DNA from: Deltaproteobacteria bacterium
GTDB lineage: Bacteria > Myxococcota_C > UBA6777
Length of the DNA: 64,000 bases
Reading direction: 5' to 3'
Assembly (NCBI GenBank): GCA_006226375.1
Contig: SBHC01000077.1
Location: 223,751 to 287,750, forward strand
Positions within the stretch are counted from its first letter, which is position 1; every line of letters starts with the position of its first letter. The notes beneath the pieces were generated by a model. That model was not told the DNA's origin, searched no databases, and saw only the letters and a program-made list of their open reading frames with translations. A program made the position numbers and the translations under genes. Of the stretch, positions 18,032-25,266 are shown one piece after another.

Positions 18032-18834
18032 GATGCAACAGGTTCCTTTGCCATCACCGCGTCAACGTTGAGCAAGGTCAGAAATGCCTCTGCGATGCTT
18101 TGGGTTTGCTCAGTCAACTCAGGGATTGTTCCTTCTGCCACCATCCGACCGCGATGCACAATGCCAACCCTGTCGCAAAGTAGCTCCACTTCCGCAAGGA
18201 TGTGGGTGCTGAAGATGACCGCTTTCTTTTGTTGCTTGCAGCGACGGATGACCTGCAAGATAAAGTCAGCGCTGATGATGTCGAGACCCGAGGTGGGTTC
18301 GTCCAGGATGACGATGGAGGGGTCGTGAAGGAGGGCTCGGGCGATGTTGACTCGTTGGGTTTGCCCGGTGGAGAGGGTTCCACAAGGTTGCTTCAGGAAC
18401 TCGTGCAACCCAAGGTCGTTCACCACTTGCTCCGTCCGTTGCGCCAACTTGTCGGCAGGCATCTCCTGGAGCTGGCCAAAGAACTTGAGCAGTTCCAACG
18501 GTGTCAGGCGTTGGTAAAGCTTTGTATTGCCTGTGAGAAAGCCCATCTTTCGTTTGACATGGAGAGGTTCAACGCTGGGTTCCTTGCCATCAAGCCAGAC
18601 ATGGCCCTCATCGGGGGTGAGAAGCCCAGCCATCATTCGGAGAGCCGTCGTCTTGCCTGCGCCGTTGGGCCCCAACAGGCCGTAGATCTCGCCTTCTTGC
18701 ACATGCAGATGCAGATCCCGCAGCGCCCAAAAATCGTTGTATCGTTTGCCTAGCCCTGCAGCTGTAAGAGGGTGCTGTAGCACCTCTGCTGTGGTGGTCT
18801 CTTTGTGAGGAGTCTTTTGTTCATTGGTTGTCAT
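18028..18834 (-). CDS. ABC transporter ATPase, NatA-like
   Basis: 268 residues from ATG at 18834, which overlaps the PAP2 stop codon as ATGA. Walker A GPNGAGKT at 55-62, signature LSTGQ at 154-158, Walker B VILDEP near 175-180, and a switch histidine in FSTHIL are all visible. It pairs with the downstream permease-protease gene, overlapping it by 4 nt, and probably powers export or Na+-linked efflux as in NatAB systems. The longer open frame upstream to 19050 lies inside the PAP2 gene and is not used. Confidence 0.92.
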   Translation of the reverse strand: MTTNEQKTPHKETTTAEVLQHPLTAAGLGKRYNDFWALRDLHLHVQEGEIYGLLGPNGAGKTTALRMMAGLLTPDEGHVWLDGKEPSVEPLHVKRKMGFLTGNTKLYQRLTPLELLKFFGQLQEMPADKLAQRTEQVVNDLGLHEFLKQPCGTLSTGQTQRVNIARALLHDPSIVILDEPTSGLDIISADFILQVIRRCKQQKKAVIFSTHILAEVELLCDRVGIVHRGRMVAEGTIPELTEQTQSIAEAFLTLLNVDAVMAKEPVAS

Positions 18835-19748
18835 CCGGCGACCTCTTGCGTAGGGAGTTGCTGTGACGTTTGGCTTTCGGCCCAACCAAGACGAACAAAG
18901 AGCCAGGGGACTGCATACGAAATCGAAATTCCAACGAGGGCGTAACGTACAAATCGCCCGACAAAACCTCCGGGGAGAACTTTTTTCAATCCAAGCCAAA
19001 GGAGACCCACAACGAGAAGTCCCAACGCTCGGAGCAGCCGATGGCCCCATGCTCCTTGACTGCGGTACTTAAGCCACCTGTTGTCAAAGACAAGGCCCAG
19101 ATTGTATCCCGACAAGGCTGCCACGATGGTGATGTTGGTTTTGTCGCTGTGTGCGCCTGCCAACAAGATGAGCGGGAGACCGAACGCCAAGAGGGATTGG
19201 ATCCAAAGCGGCATCTGCAACAGCAGGGGCGTTACCTTGGCCTCCAGGCCGATGAAAAGCCCTAGGATGACGAGAGAAATGAGCCAGCCTCCGAGAACAT
19301 CTTGGGGGTAGTGAACGCCCAAGTAGAGACGGGAGAGACCTACAAGGAGGAGCAACGAGACCAGGGCGATGCGCCCCTTCCATGACCTCCAGGCCCAGGC
19401 GACATAGCCCCAAGTGCTAGACGTCCCCTGAGCGTGACCGCTTGGAAACGAAGGGCTGTGGATGTCAACCATCACCTTCACCGCGGTCGGGGAGGGACGA
19501 GGTATCGCAAACCACAGCTTGACCATGGTGTTGATGGACAACGAGGTCAGGCCGATGATGCCCATCCGCCTGCCCCAATCCGCGTGAATACACCAGTACA
19601 TCAAGGGAAAGAGCAGGAGATACCCCTCTTTGTCACCAATGAACGTGATGACCTTAAAGAAGCTTGTCAGCCAACCCATCTCAAGAGTTTGGATGGTCCT
19701 GATGACGTCGAGGCCCCAAGGGGCTAAAGACGCAAGCCATTGTCCCAT
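18831..19748 (-). CDS. PAP2-family membrane phosphatase
   Basis: 305 residues from ATG at 19748 with AAGGA 8 nt upstream. The three PAP2 motifs are intact: K77-x6-R84P85, PSGH at 102-105, and S139R-x5-H146-x3-D150. Multiple membrane helices surround them and the C-terminal half adds about five more. Such enzymes dephosphorylate membrane lipids such as undecaprenyl pyrophosphate or phosphatidic acid on the outer face of the inner membrane. It is the first gene of the ATGA-linked operon with the ABC transporter and P450, hinting at a lipid-related pathway. Specificity is unknown. Confidence 0.88.
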   Translation of the reverse strand: MGQWLASLAPWGLDVIRTIQTLEMGWLTSFFKVITFIGDKEGYLLLFPLMYWCIHADWGRRMGIIGLTSLSINTMVKLWFAIPRPSPTAVKVMVDIHSPSFPSGHAQGTSSTWGYVAWAWRSWKGRIALVSLLLLVGLSRLYLGVHYPQDVLGGWLISLVILGLFIGLEAKVTPLLLQMPLWIQSLLAFGLPLILLAGAHSDKTNITIVAALSGYNLGLVFDNRWLKYRSQGAWGHRLLRALGLLVVGLLWLGLKKVLPGGFVGRFVRYALVGISISYAVPWLFVRLGWAESQTSQQLPTQEVAG

Positions 19749-19981
19749 TCTATCTTTCCTTCTTTCCGGTTGCTTTCCAGGCGCGGAGAGCTTATCATAC
19801 GCCCGCTCTGAATGGTATGGGGGCGTTGCGTAGCTGTCGTTTGAGCCCGTTGTTGCGAGGTTATCGGCTCTCATTCGCGAAGTAAAGGATGGCGCGAATC
19901 CCGAAACGCTTGGGATGCTGTTTCTCCTGGTGAGAGCGAACCTCTGCGGTAACCACCCGTTTGATTCTGTATACCGTGAAC

Positions 19982-20001
19982 TGTTCGGAACCCACCGAAC
20001 A
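19982..20001 (+). promoter_or_regulatory. 7-bp inverted repeat in the tyrS leader
   Basis: TGTTCGG and CCGAACA form a perfect 7-bp repeat around a 6-nt loop, ending 29 nt before the tyrS ATG. A second repeat (ATTCGCG at 19873-19879 with CGCGAAT at 19893-19899) lies further upstream. They could be operators or a leader hairpin. No T-box features are seen. Confidence 0.3.
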
Positions 20002-20030
20002 TACAGTACCTGATAGGAGATCGTAACCTC

Positions 20031-21314
20031 ATGCAACTCGACTTTTTCGAAGAATGGCATTGGCGTACCATTATCCAGAACGTAACCAAAGAGGAGGAAG
20101 CGCGTGGGTACATGAGCGAAACCCCGCGCACCATCTATTGTGGCTTTGACCCCACCGCCGATAGCCTTCATGTCGGAAGTCTGATGCCGTTGCTCGCGTT
20201 GCGACGCCTTCAACTCGCTGGACACCGTCCCGTCGTTCTTGTGGGAGGTGGCACCGGATTGATCGGGGACCCCAGCGGGAAAAAAGGCGAACGTAGCCTT
20301 AACGAAGCCGAAACCGTCGCCCAGTGGAGCGATGCCCTTCGTGAACAGATGAGTCAGTTTGTAGACTTCGATTGCGGCGACAACTCCGCTGTGATGGTCA
20401 ACAACTTTGATTGGCTCTCTGGACTCTCCACCATCGAGTTTCTGCGAGATGTGGGCAAGCACTTCTCTGTAAATGCCATGATGGGGAAAGAATCGGTTCG
20501 GGCTCGAATTCAACGGGAAGGGGAAGGCATCTCCTACACCGAATTTAGCTACATGATTCTCCAGTCCTACGACTTCCTTCGTCTCCTCGAAGACCACAAC
20601 TGCACCGTGCAAATCGGCGGAAGCGACCAGTGGGGAAACATCACAGCGGGCATCGACTTGATCCGTCGGTTTGGCCATGAGCAAGCGTACGGCATCACGT
20701 TGCCTCTGGTTGTGAAGGCGGACGGTACCAAGTTCGGAAAGACCGAAGATGGTACGATCTGGCTCGACCCCAAAAAGACCTCACCCTACGAGATGTACCA
20801 GTTCTGGCTCAACACCGCCGACGCGGATGTCAGCAAGTTCTTGCGCTACTTCACCTTCCTCTCGAAGGAAGAGATCGAAGCGTTGGACCGTTCGCTGGAA
20901 GAGGCCCCTGAAAAGCGAGAAGCCCAGCGCACCTTGGCCCAGGAAGTGACCTCGTTGGTCCACGGTGAAGGCGCTGTGGAAGAGGCTGAGACCATCACCA
21001 AGGCGTTCTTTACGAACAGTCTCCACACCTTGTCTCATTCCTTGATGAAGCAAGCGTTCCAGGGCGCACCCAAGACCATCCTGACCCAAGACGAAGAGTC
21101 GGTGGAGCTGTTGGACCTTTTGGTTCGTTCTGAGCTGGCTCCATCCAAAGGTCGAGCGCGACGGCTTGTCCAAGATGGTGCGGTCTCTGTCAACGGCGAA
21201 AAGGTTCGCGATGTTCAGGCTTTTCTTCAACGAGAAGATGCGCTGCACGGTGAGTTTCTTGTGATTAAGAAAGGCAAGAAAAACTACCACATTGCAGAGT
21301 GGCAAGCGAGCTAA
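20031..21314 (+). CDS. tyrS: Tyrosyl-tRNA synthetase
   Basis: 427 residues, the usual length for bacterial TyrRS. Class I signatures are HVGS (HIGH-type) at 47-50 and KFGKT (KMSKS-type) near 232-236. The catalytic domain has GFDPTADSLHVG, GGSDQWGNI and QQ-like YMILQSYDFL elements, and the C-terminus carries an S4 RNA-binding domain (SKGRARRLVQDGAVSVNG). It charges tRNA-Tyr. AGGAG lies 11 nt upstream of the ATG. It stands alone, divergent from the PAP2 operon and convergent with a membrane protein gene. Confidence 0.97.
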   Translation: MQLDFFEEWHWRTIIQNVTKEEEARGYMSETPRTIYCGFDPTADSLHVGSLMPLLALRRLQLAGHRPVVLVGGGTGLIGDPSGKKGERSLNEAETVAQWSDALREQMSQFVDFDCGDNSAVMVNNFDWLSGLSTIEFLRDVGKHFSVNAMMGKESVRARIQREGEGISYTEFSYMILQSYDFLRLLEDHNCTVQIGGSDQWGNITAGIDLIRRFGHEQAYGITLPLVVKADGTKFGKTEDGTIWLDPKKTSPYEMYQFWLNTADADVSKFLRYFTFLSKEEIEALDRSLEEAPEKREAQRTLAQEVTSLVHGEGAVEEAETITKAFFTNSLHTLSHSLMKQAFQGAPKTILTQDEESVELLDLLVRSELAPSKGRARRLVQDGAVSVNGEKVRDVQAFLQREDALHGEFLVIKKGKKNYHIAEWQAS

Positions 21315-21351
21315 GAGAGGTTGAAACAGGTAGGAGTCTGAGGGGGGATTC

Positions 21352-22017
21352 TTAGAACTTGCCGTGGAACATCAGTCCCATCTGGACGTTGCCGGTGGAG
21401 TCCGGCTGAATCATGGGGCTCCAAGCCAGCAGAGCAGGGTCATTTTTCCCTGTCCCTTTGATAATCGAGGCTATGCCCAAACCTAGAACTGTAAGGTTCA
21501 ACGCAGCATTAAACACGTTGAAGGCGATCAGGTTGGGGATGGGATTGGGGCTGAGGTTGGTCGCTGTGTTGGAGAGGTCCAACAGCAACGCAACGACAGA
21601 GGCTGCCGTTCCTAGCACACCCCAAATGACACCTGCGATACCCCATCCCATGTAGACAGAGCGTTCGTATCTGTCGAACAAAATGGAGAGATTGCCGATC
21701 ATCAGGACAAGGCCAACTGCAAAAGCGGGACCGCCCAGGTAGGTACTCCAAAACCAGGGTTCTCCAGCAACCAGTCCGTGTGTCATGGTGCCCAGGTTGG
21801 TGACGCCGAGAACTCCCTTGTTGCCCAGTGTTTGGTAATTGGAAGAAAACGGTGTGACCTCCAACGTGGAGAGTCGCTGGATCGGACCAGCGGAAGCACT
21901 CGCAGGTTGAAGTGCATAAGGGCTCTGTGCACTTGCGTTGTTAGGGGTTGCCCATAGAGCGAGTGCGAACAAACAAGCGAACACAGGGGCGGATACCATC
22001 CATCGGGTACGGTGCAT
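21352..22017 (-). CDS. Membrane protein with signal peptide, unknown function
   Basis: 221 residues. An N-terminal signal (VFACLFALALWATPNNASA) is followed by a ~65-residue soluble stretch and three or four hydrophobic segments (LGGPAFAVGLVLMIGNLSI, WGIAGVIWGVLGTAASVVALL, LNLTVLGLGIASII). The ending MIQPDSTGNVQMGLMFHGKF resembles a final outer-membrane-like strand. No family is recognised. GAGGAG lies upstream of the ATG. It is downstream of the PhoB/PhoR-like genes on the same strand but has its own candidate promoter. Confidence 0.65.
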   Translation of the reverse strand: MHRTRWMVSAPVFACLFALALWATPNNASAQSPYALQPASASAGPIQRLSTLEVTPFSSNYQTLGNKGVLGVTNLGTMTHGLVAGEPWFWSTYLGGPAFAVGLVLMIGNLSILFDRYERSVYMGWGIAGVIWGVLGTAASVVALLLDLSNTATNLSPNPIPNLIAFNVFNAALNLTVLGLGIASIIKGTGKNDPALLAWSPMIQPDSTGNVQMGLMFHGKF

Positions 22018-22064
22018 TCTTCATATCTCCTCAAACAACATGGAGCGAGCGATTGACTCCTGGC

Positions 22065-22093
22065 ATGTTGTCCCACAGGGCCTCAAATGTCAA
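22065..22093 (-). promoter_or_regulatory. Candidate sigma70-like promoter for the membrane protein at 21352
   Basis: On the minus strand a perfect TTGACA (complement of 22088-22093) precedes CAACAT (complement of 22065-22070) by 17 nt, about 50 nt before the ATG at 22017. The -35 is ideal and the -10 weak. Confidence 0.4.
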
Positions 22094-22146
22094 CTTTTGA
22101 ATCGTTGGAACAAGCGATAGGTCCCAAGGAACGGAACGATGGCACG

Positions 22147-24003
22147 TTATAGAGTGTCTGGTTTTCGGTGGGTGGGCTTGTGGGAAACGCTGCTGGAAGG
22201 GGGGACCTGGAGAGGAGACACTTCAGGGTCTTCCGATTCGTTTTTCACCGTTTCTTCTACTGGGACCGTGAACCAGAAGATGGAGCCTGTGGGTTTTGCA
22301 GGGTCTAGGCCCACGGAGCCTCCCATCGACTCTGTCAGGTGCCGAACAATGGCTAGCCCCAATCCTGTACCGCCCATGTGACGTGAGCGTCCTTTGTCTA
22401 CCCTGTAAAACCGCTCAAAGATGCGGGAGCGATGCTTGGCTGCAATGCCTGGGCCGTTGTCTTGGACTTCCACCCGGATGGTGTTGGGCTCCGAGCGAAA
22501 TCCTCGTACGATGATCTTCCCTTGTTCGGGAGTGTATTTGATGGCGTTGTCGAGATAGTTGAGGAGAATGTGCTCCAACGCTCTCTCATCGCTCGCGGCT
22601 TCCAGGTCTCCGTTGAGTTCCACTTCGATCTCAATGTTCTTGTTCCGAAGCATCGCTTTGACCGTCTCAACAGCCGTTCGTATCGAACGAGATATCGAGA
22701 CATTGGCCATGTTTAACTCGTACTCTCCTGCTTCAATCCTAGAGATGTCGAGGAGGTCGCTGATAAGGTTGGATAGTCGCTCTGCGTTTCGAGACAGCGC
22801 CTCCAGGAAGTCTTGGGCAAAGTCGGGATCTTCAAGGGCTCCGTCGAGCAGGGTCTCTGCGTTGGCCCGGATGATGCTGACAGGTGTCCGCAGCTCATGG
22901 GATACGTTCGCGACGAAGTCTCGCCGGATCGTCTCCAGGCGTCGCAGCTCTGTGATGTCGTGGAAGACCATCACGCCTCCACCGGCCGCGCTCAAAGGAG
23001 TCGCTCGGACCAACAAGGTGCGGGAGGGCTCATCAAGCTTGATCTCTGTGGTGGCTGAGTTGCCTTGCTCCACGTCCGCTACGAGCTGGCGCAATTCACT
23101 GGAACGGACCAGGGTAAAGATATCGCGTCCCACTTGCATGGTGTCGAGGTGCAGAACGCTGGCGGCCGAACGGTTGACGAGGACGATCTTTTGCTCGGCG
23201 TCGTAGGTGAGGACGGCGGCGTTCATGCTCTCCAACACGGCTTCAAACCGGTTTCGCTCCTCGGCAAGGCGGGTTACCGTGGTCTCAAGTTCGTTGGCCA
23301 GGCGGTCGAGAGAGCCTGCAAGCCCGGCGAGTTCATCACCCGGCTTGATTTGAATGAGGGGATGTTCCCCTTTCTGAGCCACGGCTCGTGTGCTGCGAAC
23401 CAGGCTTCGTAGAGACCGGGCAATCAGGCTGGAAGCAAAAAAGCTCATAAAGATGGCAACGGCCAATCCCACCAGCCCTGCGAATAAGATCAGCAGCCGC
23501 AGCCGATGAACCACTCCCTCCACTTCTTTTAAGGGAAGAGCCGCTCGAATCACGCCCTGCTGTAAGCCGAGTTGATACGGCACCGCGACATACAACATCT
23601 TGGTCTTGAGTGTGTCGCTGTAGCGAGTGGAGGAGCCGAATGGCTTGGTTTGAGTCGCTTGAATCTCCGGACGCAGCCTGTGGTTGTCCAACGTTCTGAT
23701 CTTGTCGGGCTTCAACCATGAGTCACCCAGGACCCGTCCATCCTTGCGAATGACAGTAAGGCGTGCCTTGCTTGTTGCGCTCAACTGGTCCAAAGCCCGA
23801 TCCACCGATTGAATGGAGGTTCCTGGCCGGGTCTTCTCCAGGAAGAGTCGGACGGTTTTGACCTGCTGCAAGAGATCTTGCTCCAGGCGCTCGGCGAACC
23901 ACATGCGAAGGCGCCTCTCCAGGTACAGGCCGCTGATCGAACCGACAACCAGCATCAACCCGACAGAGACGAGGAAGAGTTTGCCTCGAAAGCCGAGCCT
24001 CAT
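22147..24003 (-). CDS. Sensor histidine kinase, PhoR-like
   Basis: 618 residues: membrane helix ~9-27, extracytoplasmic domain ~28-165, second helix ~168-192, HAMP ~193-245, PAS ~250-350, and HisKA with phospho-acceptor H369 in VSHELRTP. The ATPase shows N box LNYLDNAIKY (~481-490), DNGPGI (515-520) and GTGLGL (545-550). The domain order matches PhoR-type kinases, and the response regulator gene just upstream overlaps it as ATGA. The signal is unproven; phosphate is the family's best-known input, and a Pho-box-like array lies upstream of the operon. Confidence 0.93.
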   Translation of the reverse strand: MRLGFRGKLFLVSVGLMLVVGSISGLYLERRLRMWFAERLEQDLLQQVKTVRLFLEKTRPGTSIQSVDRALDQLSATSKARLTVIRKDGRVLGDSWLKPDKIRTLDNHRLRPEIQATQTKPFGSSTRYSDTLKTKMLYVAVPYQLGLQQGVIRAALPLKEVEGVVHRLRLLILFAGLVGLAVAIFMSFFASSLIARSLRSLVRSTRAVAQKGEHPLIQIKPGDELAGLAGSLDRLANELETTVTRLAEERNRFEAVLESMNAAVLTYDAEQKIVLVNRSAASVLHLDTMQVGRDIFTLVRSSELRQLVADVEQGNSATTEIKLDEPSRTLLVRATPLSAAGGGVMVFHDITELRRLETIRRDFVANVSHELRTPVSIIRANAETLLDGALEDPDFAQDFLEALSRNAERLSNLISDLLDISRIEAGEYELNMANVSISRSIRTAVETVKAMLRNKNIEIEVELNGDLEAASDERALEHILLNYLDNAIKYTPEQGKIIVRGFRSEPNTIRVEVQDNGPGIAAKHRSRIFERFYRVDKGRSRHMGGTGLGLAIVRHLTESMGGSVGLDPAKPTGSIFWFTVPVEETVKNESEDPEVSPLQVPPSSSVSHKPTHRKPDTL

Positions 24004-24713
24004 TCTTCAACCTCGTCCGGCTTTTCTTTCCAGCGGTACCCTACGCCACGCAGCGTTTCGATGTAGCTTCCTGCGGTCTTGAGCTTTTCGCGAAGCCTCT
24101 TCACGTGTGTGTCGACGGTTCTTGTCGTGACATCGGCCTTGATCCCCCACACATCGTTGAGCAGGGCCTCGCGAGTTTGGACTCGGCCTTTGCGGGTGAG
24201 GAAGGTTCGCAGCAAGCGAAACTCCAAAGCCGTCAACCGAATCTCTTCGTCGTTGAGGGTGACTCTGTGACCTGGAAGATCAAGCGTCAGCTCGTTAAAC
24301 TGGAGAAGGTCGGGTGCTTCTTCTTGCACCTGATCGTTGTCGGTGCGGCGCAAGATGGCTCGGATTCGAAGCATCAACTCTCGCACGCTGAAGGGCTTGA
24401 CGACATAGTCATCGGCGCCGACTTCAAAGCCGACAACCCGATCAATCTCTTCACCTTTTGCTGTGAGAATGATGATCGGGATGCCCCGAGTGTTTGGACC
24501 CATTCGGAGCTGTCGGCAGATCTCAATCCCCGACATATCGGGGAGCATCAAATCGAGCAGAACGAGTGAAGGAAGCGGTTCTTGATTCGCCAACTCAAGT
24601 GCTTCTGCTCCTGTTAAAGCACAACGAGTTTCAAAGCCATCTCTACGGATGTTGTAGTCCAGGGTTTTCGCCAAGTCTTGTTCATCTTCCACAATCAGAA
24701 TCAGACCGGACAT
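24000..24713 (-). CDS. OmpR/PhoB-family response regulator
   Basis: 237 residues from ATG at 24713, preferred over ATG 24722 because AAAGGG then sits 9 nt upstream. The receiver domain has acidic residues at 9-11, phospho-acceptor D54 in VLLDLMLPD, and the LTAKG lysine motif. The C-terminal winged helix (LTALEFRLLRTFLTRKGRV, RTVDTHVKRLREKL) binds DNA as tandem repeats. It is translationally coupled to the histidine kinase downstream and should be its cognate regulator. Confidence 0.95.
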   Translation of the reverse strand: MSGLILIVEDEQDLAKTLDYNIRRDGFETRCALTGAEALELANQEPLPSLVLLDLMLPDMSGIEICRQLRMGPNTRGIPIIILTAKGEEIDRVVGFEVGADDYVVKPFSVRELMLRIRAILRRTDNDQVQEEAPDLLQFNELTLDLPGHRVTLNDEEIRLTALEFRLLRTFLTRKGRVQTREALLNDVWGIKADVTTRTVDTHVKRLREKLKTAGSYIETLRGVGYRWKEKPDEVEE

Positions 24714-24793
24714 TCTCACCATCCCTTTGTTTGGATTGGATCTTTTGGGAGAGGAAGCCCCAGGCCCCTAGAGGTCTCCCACAACTGTCGCGC

Positions 24794-24822
24794 ACCATAA
24801 ACGCTTACGAATGGACTGTCAA
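24794..24822 (-). promoter_or_regulatory. Sigma70-like promoter for the response regulator/kinase operon
   Basis: On the minus strand TTGACA (complement of 24817-24822), 17 nt, TATGGT (complement of 24794-24799). It lies about 80 nt upstream of the start at 24713. -35 six of six, -10 four of six. Confidence 0.6.
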
Positions 24823-25011
24823 TGTTGCCTGTTGTGATCCGGTAAGTTGCTGTTCTATATCAACTTTGTTGGTCTCTTTCGGGGTTTTCTCCAGGATCGT
24901 TCCTGAGTATCTATCGCTTTCTCGTTTCCTCCCGTCGCCTGGGAAGAATCTACACCGCACCGGTACTTTCGTTATGTCGCGTTCCCTTCTGTTCACAAGG
25001 AGGTCGCGGCA

Positions 25012-25044
25012 TTGTGACAATTCTGTCACATTGTTGTCGATGCA
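25012..25044. promoter_or_regulatory. Pho-box-like array of 11-bp repeats containing a palindrome
   Basis: Three adjacent 11-mers begin TTGTGAC, CTGTCAC and TTGTCGA (25012, 25023, 25034), like the tandem TGTCA units bound by PhoB-family regulators. The first two also form a perfect palindrome, TGTGACA-N4-TGTCACA (25013-25030). It lies between the PhoB-like gene (minus) and a Ser/Thr kinase gene (plus), about 190 and 150 nt from their candidate promoters. Confidence 0.45.
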
Positions 25045-25192
25045 TCTTTCAGACTTCGTGGTAGAAGGCAGACCGTTGGGTTTTGTTTTTGGATGACTCT
25101 TGGGATGCAAGTTGTGAGAATCGTTCTAAACCCTATGCATGGTTCTTGGTCGCGCCCTTTGCCTGTCTTCGGGCTTGAGAGGCAGGCTCGTC

Positions 25193-25221
25193 TTGACAGG
25201 TTGAGAGGCCATTGATAGCCT
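25193..25221 (+). promoter_or_regulatory. Sigma70-like promoter for the kinase/cyclase operon
   Basis: TTGACA (25193-25198), 17 nt, TAGCCT (25216-25221), about 45 nt upstream of the kinase GTG. The -35 is perfect and the -10 keeps TA...T, as in several other gaps of the window. Confidence 0.45.
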
Positions 25222-25266
25222 TTTTTCCTGTGGATTGTAATCGCGATTGGATGGGAGATTCAGACT

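Larger units (their letters stand above)
24714..25266. other. Divergent regulatory region between two-component and kinase operons
   Basis: 553 nt without a supported gene. From left to right it carries the minus-strand promoter, the Pho-box-like array and the plus-strand promoter. The long distance between array and promoters leaves room for additional promoters that I cannot identify. Confidence 0.6.

Noticed and set aside
25013..25030. CRP site reading of TGTGA...TCACA
   Set aside because: The half-sites are separated by 8 nt, whereas CRP sites have 6; the tandem Pho-box reading fits the neighbours better, though a CRP-family variant is not excluded.
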